A stretch of 64,000 bases of DNA. It comes from Sphingomonas tagetis (lineage in GTDB: Bacteria > Pseudomonadota > Alphaproteobacteria > Sphingomonadales > Sphingomonadaceae). The stretch is taken from contig NZ_JAMLDX010000011.1 of the NCBI RefSeq assembly GCF_024211275.1, forward strand, positions 1 to 64,000, given 5' to 3'. Position numbers and translations under genes: made by a program. The first letter of the stretch is position 1; each line of letters starts with the position of its first letter. The notes below the pieces were generated by a model. That model ran no database searches. It saw only the letters and a program-made list of their open reading frames with translations, and was not told the DNA's origin. Below, piece by piece: positions 60,722 to 64,000 of this stretch.

Positions 60722-61267
60722 GTGGCGGACATCGCCAAATTGACCGCGATCATCGAACCCGAAGCCGCCGCGCTCGGGCTCGCGCTGGTGCGCGTCAAGA
60801 TGTTCGGCGGCACCTCCGATCCGACGCTGCAGGTGATGGCCGAGCGGCCCGAGACGCGCCAGCTGACGATCGACGATTGCGCCGAACTGTCGCGCCGCAT
60901 TTCCGACCGGCTCGACGAGCTCGAAGCGGCGGGCAGGGATCCGATCGACCATGCCTATCGGCTCGAGGTCAGCTCGCCCGGGATCGACCGGCCGCTGACC
61001 CGGCTCGCCGATTTCCAGGACTGGAAGGGGCAGGAGGCGCGGATCAACCTGACCGAGCCGACCGAAGATGGCCGCAAGCAGCTCACCGGCGACCTGATCG
61101 GGGTCGAAGGCGACCAGGTCAGCATCGACGTGCGCAAATATCGCGCCGTCACCATCCCCTATTCGCAGGTCGCTGACGCCAAGCTGCTGATCACCGACCG
61201 ACTCATTGCCGCAACCGCGCCGCTCTCCGTCGAGGGCGCCGACAAGATTATCGAAGAAGAGGTTTGA
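60722..61267 (+). CDS. rimP: Ribosome maturation factor RimP
   Basis: A 181-residue RimP needed for 30S maturation. It starts at GTG 60722 with GGAG 8 nt upstream. Conserved DDCAELSRRISDRLDE and YRLEVSSPGIDRPLT regions are present. It is the first gene of the rimP-nusA-ylxR-infB operon; its stop overlaps a nusA TTG. Confidence 0.95.
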   Translation: MADIAKLTAIIEPEAAALGLALVRVKMFGGTSDPTLQVMAERPETRQLTIDDCAELSRRISDRLDELEAAGRDPIDHAYRLEVSSPGIDRPLTRLADFQDWKGQEARINLTEPTEDGRKQLTGDLIGVEGDQVSIDVRKYRAVTIPYSQVADAKLLITDRLIAATAPLSVEGADKIIEEEV

Positions 61268-61269
61268 CG

Positions 61270-62901
61270 ATGGCCACCGCCGTTACCGCCAACCGTGCCG
61301 AACTGATCGCGATCGCGAACTCGGTGGCGTCCGAGAAGATGATCGACAAGGGCATCGTCATCGAGGCGATGGAGGACGCGATCCAGCGCGCCGCCCGCGC
61401 CCGCTATGGTGCCGAGAACGACATCCGCGCCAAGCTCGACCCGCAGACCGGCGACCTGCGCCTGTGGCGCGTGGTCGAAGTGGTCGAGGCGGTCGACGAC
61501 TTCTTCAAGCAGGTGAACCTCAAGGAAGCGCAGAAGCTTCAGGCGGGTGCCGTTGTCGGCGACTATATCGTCGATCCGCTGCCGCCGATCGAGTTCGGCC
61601 GCATCGCCGCACAGGCCGCCAAGCAGGTGATCTTCCAGAAGGTTCGCGATGCCGAGCGCGAGCGGCAGTATGAAGAGTTCAAGGACCGCCAGGGCGAAAT
61701 CATCACCGGCGTGGTCAAGCGCGTCGAGTTCGGCCATGTCGTGGTCGATCTGGGCCGCGCCGAGGGCGTGATCCGCCGCGACGCGCAGATCCCGCGCGAA
61801 GTGGTGCGCGTCGGCGACCGTGTGCGCTCGCTGATCCTCAAGGTGGTGCGCGAGACGCGCGGGCCGCAGATTTTCCTCAGCCGCGCGCATCCCGACTTCA
61901 TGAAGAAGCTGTTCGCGCAGGAAGTGCCCGAGATTTACGACGGCATCATCGAGATCAAGGCCGCTGCCCGCGACCCGGGTTCGCGCGCCAAGATCGGCGT
62001 GATCAGCCATGATTCGAGCATCGACCCGGTCGGCGCCTGTGTCGGCATGAAGGGCAGCCGCGTGCAGGCCGTCGTGCAGGAGATGCAGGGCGAGAAGATC
62101 GACATCATCCCCTGGTCGCCCGACACCGCGACCTTCGTCGTCAACGCGCTGCAGCCGGCCAATGTCGCGCGCGTGGTGATCGACGAGGAAGAGGATCGCA
62201 TCGAAGTGGTCGTCCCCGACGATCAGCTCAGCCTCGCGATCGGCCGCCGCGGCCAGAATGTGCGTCTCGCCAGCCAGCTCACCGGCAAGGCGATCGACAT
62301 CCTGACCGAGACCGATTCGAGCGAGAAGCGCCAGAACGAGTTCATCCAGAACAGCGAGATGTTCCAGAACGAGCTCGACGTCGACGAGACGCTGGCGCAG
62401 CTGCTGGTGGCCGAAGGCTTCAGCAGCCTCGAGGAAGTTGCCTATGTCGAACTCGACGAGATCGCCGGGATCGAGGGCTTTGACGAGGATCTGGGGCAGG
62501 AGCTTCAGAACCGCGCGGCCGAGGCGCTCGAGCGCCGCGAGGAAGCCAACCGGCAGGCGCGTCGCGAGCTGGGCGTCGAGGACGATCTCGCGACCATGCC
62601 GTATCTGAACGAGGCGATGCTGGTTACGCTGGGCAAGGCGGGCATCAAGACGCTCGATGATCTTGCCGACCTCGCCACCGACGAGCTGATCGCCAAGAAG
62701 CGGCCCGAGCCGCGCCGCCGCGGCGACGGTCCGGCCGCACCGCAGCGCGAAGCCGACAAGGGCGGCGTGCTCGGCGAATATGGCCTCAGCGAAGAGCAGG
62801 GCAACGAGATCATCATGGCGGCCCGCGCGCATTGGTTCGCCGACGAAGAAGAGCCGGCTGCGGCTGGCGGGGAGGACGCAATTGCGGACTCCGAACAATG
62901 A
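61270..62901 (+). CDS. nusA: Transcription termination/antitermination protein NusA
   Basis: A 543-residue NusA with N-terminal RNA polymerase-binding domain (about 1-130), S1 domain (GEIITGVVKRVEFGHVVVDLG), two KH domains (GACVGMKGSRVQAVVQEMQGEKIDIIPWS and IGRRGQNVRLASQLTG) and C-terminal acidic repeats. It modulates pausing, termination and antitermination. Start at ATG 61270; TTG at 61264 is also open. Confidence 0.97.
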   Translation: MATAVTANRAELIAIANSVASEKMIDKGIVIEAMEDAIQRAARARYGAENDIRAKLDPQTGDLRLWRVVEVVEAVDDFFKQVNLKEAQKLQAGAVVGDYIVDPLPPIEFGRIAAQAAKQVIFQKVRDAERERQYEEFKDRQGEIITGVVKRVEFGHVVVDLGRAEGVIRRDAQIPREVVRVGDRVRSLILKVVRETRGPQIFLSRAHPDFMKKLFAQEVPEIYDGIIEIKAAARDPGSRAKIGVISHDSSIDPVGACVGMKGSRVQAVVQEMQGEKIDIIPWSPDTATFVVNALQPANVARVVIDEEEDRIEVVVPDDQLSLAIGRRGQNVRLASQLTGKAIDILTETDSSEKRQNEFIQNSEMFQNELDVDETLAQLLVAEGFSSLEEVAYVELDEIAGIEGFDEDLGQELQNRAAEALERREEANRQARRELGVEDDLATMPYLNEAMLVTLGKAGIKTLDDLADLATDELIAKKRPEPRRRGDGPAAPQREADKGGVLGEYGLSEEQGNEIIMAARAHWFADEEEPAAAGGEDAIADSEQ

Positions 62902-63637
62902 AACCCCGGCTGAACTGACGGACGGTCAGCGTGCGGAGGGCGCCGGTAAGGGTGGCGCCGTCCGCACCTGCATCCTCTCGCGCGAGGAATCCCCTCGCGA
63001 CGGGCTGATCCGGCTCGCCCTCTCGCCGCAGGGCGAAATTCTCCCCGACGTGCGCGCCAAGGCGCCAGGGCGGGGCGCATGGATCGGGGTCAACCGCACC
63101 GAGCTCGACGCCAGCGCCAAGAAGTTGCGCGGGGCATTGTCGCGCGCGTTCAAGACGAACGAGCTGCGTATCCCCGAAGATCTCGGCGCGCGGATCGCCG
63201 CGCAGCTCGAACGCGCCTTTCTCGACCGGCTCGGGCTCGAGGCCAAGGCCGGCTATGTCGTGATCGGCGGCGAGCGCATCGAGAAGGCCGGGCGGATGGG
63301 CAAGCTGCACCTGCTGCTCCACGCCGCGGACGCGGGCGCGGACGGCAACCGCAAGCTCGATCAGGCGCTGCGCGTCGGCACCGATCGCGAAGGCTCCGGC
63401 GACACGGGCTTCACATTGCCGGTGCAGCGCACCATATTGTCCGTGGCCCTGGGCCGCGAAAATGTGGTACATGTCGGCCTGACAGACCCCAGGGCAGCTG
63501 GCCGGGTGAGCGAAGCGCTTGCCCGCTGGCTGCATTTTATCGGTCCCGATCCAGCCTCCGAGCCTTGCGAAACCGCTTCGCAAGGCGCATCGGGCGCTGG
63601 CGGCGGCCGGACGAACGAAGAACAGACGGGAATTTGA
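62882..63637 (+). CDS. YlxR (DUF448)-L7Ae fusion RNA-binding protein
   Basis: A 251-residue protein. The N-terminal YlxR domain has RTCILSREESPRDGLIRLALS; an L7Ae-like domain follows (YVVIGGERIEKAGRMGKLHLLLHAADAGADGNRKL). The two are fused, as in many Alphaproteobacteria, and are separate genes in Firmicutes. The start is TTG 62882 (ribosome-binding site GGGGAGGA), overlapping nusA by 20 nt. A role in nusA-infB operon control or RNA binding is inferred. Confidence 0.85.
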   Translation: MRTPNNETPAELTDGQRAEGAGKGGAVRTCILSREESPRDGLIRLALSPQGEILPDVRAKAPGRGAWIGVNRTELDASAKKLRGALSRAFKTNELRIPEDLGARIAAQLERAFLDRLGLEAKAGYVVIGGERIEKAGRMGKLHLLLHAADAGADGNRKLDQALRVGTDREGSGDTGFTLPVQRTILSVALGRENVVHVGLTDPRAAGRVSEALARWLHFIGPDPASEPCETASQGASGAGGGRTNEEQTGI

Positions 63638-63638
63638 G

Positions 63639-64000
63639 TTGAGCGATACCGAAAACGAAAAGCCGAAACTGGGCATGCGCCAGCCGCTGGGGCTGAAGCG
63701 CACGGTCGAGACCGGCAAGGTGAAGCAGAGCTTCAGCCACGGGCGCTCGAACACCGTCGTGGTCGAGGTCAAGCGCCGCCGGGTGCTCGGTCCGCAGGGC
63801 GCGCCGGTGCAGGAAGAAGCAGCACCCGCGCCCGAGCCGGTCGCGGCGCCGCCGCCCCCACCCGCCCCCGCGCCGCGTCCGTCCGCCCCGGCCGGCGAGA
63901 CCGCGCAGGAGCGCCAGTCGCGCATGCTGCGCGAAGCCGACGAGCAGCGCATGCAGGCGCTCGAGGAAGGCCGCCGCCGCGAAGAGCGCGAGCGCGCCGC
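63639..64000 (+). CDS. infB: Translation initiation factor IF-2 (N-terminal part)
   Basis: Partial, cut by the window end. It begins at TTG 63639 (SDTENEKPKLGMRQPLGL) with the basic and Pro/Ala-rich N-terminal domain seen so far (PPPPPAPAPRPSAP, then a charged helical repeat of QERQSRMLREADEQR). The GTPase domain lies outside the window. It is the last gene of the nusA operon seen. Confidence 0.95.
   Translation, partial: MSDTENEKPKLGMRQPLGLKRTVETGKVKQSFSHGRSNTVVVEVKRRRVLGPQGAPVQEEAAPAPEPVAAPPPPPAPAPRPSAPAGETAQERQSRMLREADEQRMQALEEGRRREERERA

Noticed and set aside
61159..62898. A 579-codon frame antisense to nusA
   Set aside because: It lies opposite a conserved NusA and has the composition of a shadow frame.
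1..64000. Prophage, insertion sequence or CRISPR array
   Set aside because: No transposase, integrase, phage gene or repeat-spacer pattern was seen; only short palindromes and the tandem repeats listed.

Overview
This window is a high-GC, gene-dense chromosomal segment from an alphaproteobacterium, most likely a sphingomonad (Sphingomonas or a close relative). The assignment is by recognition, not database search. It rests on the gene order DUF3576-leuS-lptE-holA / parB-parA-rsmG-mnmG-mnmE, the order rho-hemJ-hemE-[origin]-ppsR-maf-aroE-coaE-dnaQ (the arrangement known beside the Caulobacter origin), the nusA-ylxR-infB cluster, and a bacterial Cdc48-type ATPase. No insertion sequence, prophage or CRISPR array was seen. 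There is one tRNA (Gly, GCC) and no rRNA.

Layout. 1-9.2 kb: a small lipoprotein, a sirtuin, and an incomplete ligase-associated DNA repair set (exonuclease, DEXH helicase, PdeM nuclease; no ATP-dependent ligase) with a double retropepsin gene inserted, then HAD, YggS, a ThiE-like gene and an outer-membrane protein. 9.3-19.6 kb: leuS-lptE-holA facing parB-parA-rsmG-mnmG-mnmE, with three parS palindromes. 19.7-24.8 kb: ogt, dienelactone hydrolase, terC, rho, hemJ, hemE. 24.83-25.16 kb: a probable oriC with clustered DnaA-box-like sites. 25.2-31.9 kb: a rightward run ppsR-maf-aroE-coaE-dnaQ, hpf-ptsN, two small genes, a SleB-type cell wall hydrolase and mmcB. 32-47 kb: an ankyrin protein, Sco1, YcgN, a YgjP-type peptidase, PBP1A, msrB, a methyltransferase, MFS, Cdc48, LysR, FtsK, a UbiH-family hydroxylase, a Lon-like protein and a CnoX-like thioredoxin. 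48-52.5 kb: tRNA-Gly and small envelope genes, DUF72, an acyltransferase and glutaryl-CoA dehydrogenase. 52.5-54.9 kb: a mitofilin-like gene with hemD and hemC. 55-58.6 kb: a crotonase, a winged-helix regulator with a degenerate receiver, and an unrecognised three-gene unit (49-residue peptide plus two cupin/HEAT-like proteins). 58.6-64 kb: two thioesterases, a sugar dehydrogenase-like lipoprotein and rimP-nusA-ylxR-infB (cut by the window end).

Most genes are packed into translationally coupled operons with 4-nt ATGA/GTGA overlaps. Genes left of the proposed origin mostly run leftward and genes right of it mostly run rightward near the origin, as expected for co-directional replication. The best candidate for an undescribed system is the peptide/cupin/HEAT unit at 56464-58439, with its direct-repeat operator candidate at 58492-58508. 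Other points of interest are the two-copy long palindrome with a conserved loop motif (34-114 and 31944-32021), an orphan terminator with nearby operator-like palindromes upstream of cdc48, and the structured leader of the SleB-type hydrolase gene.
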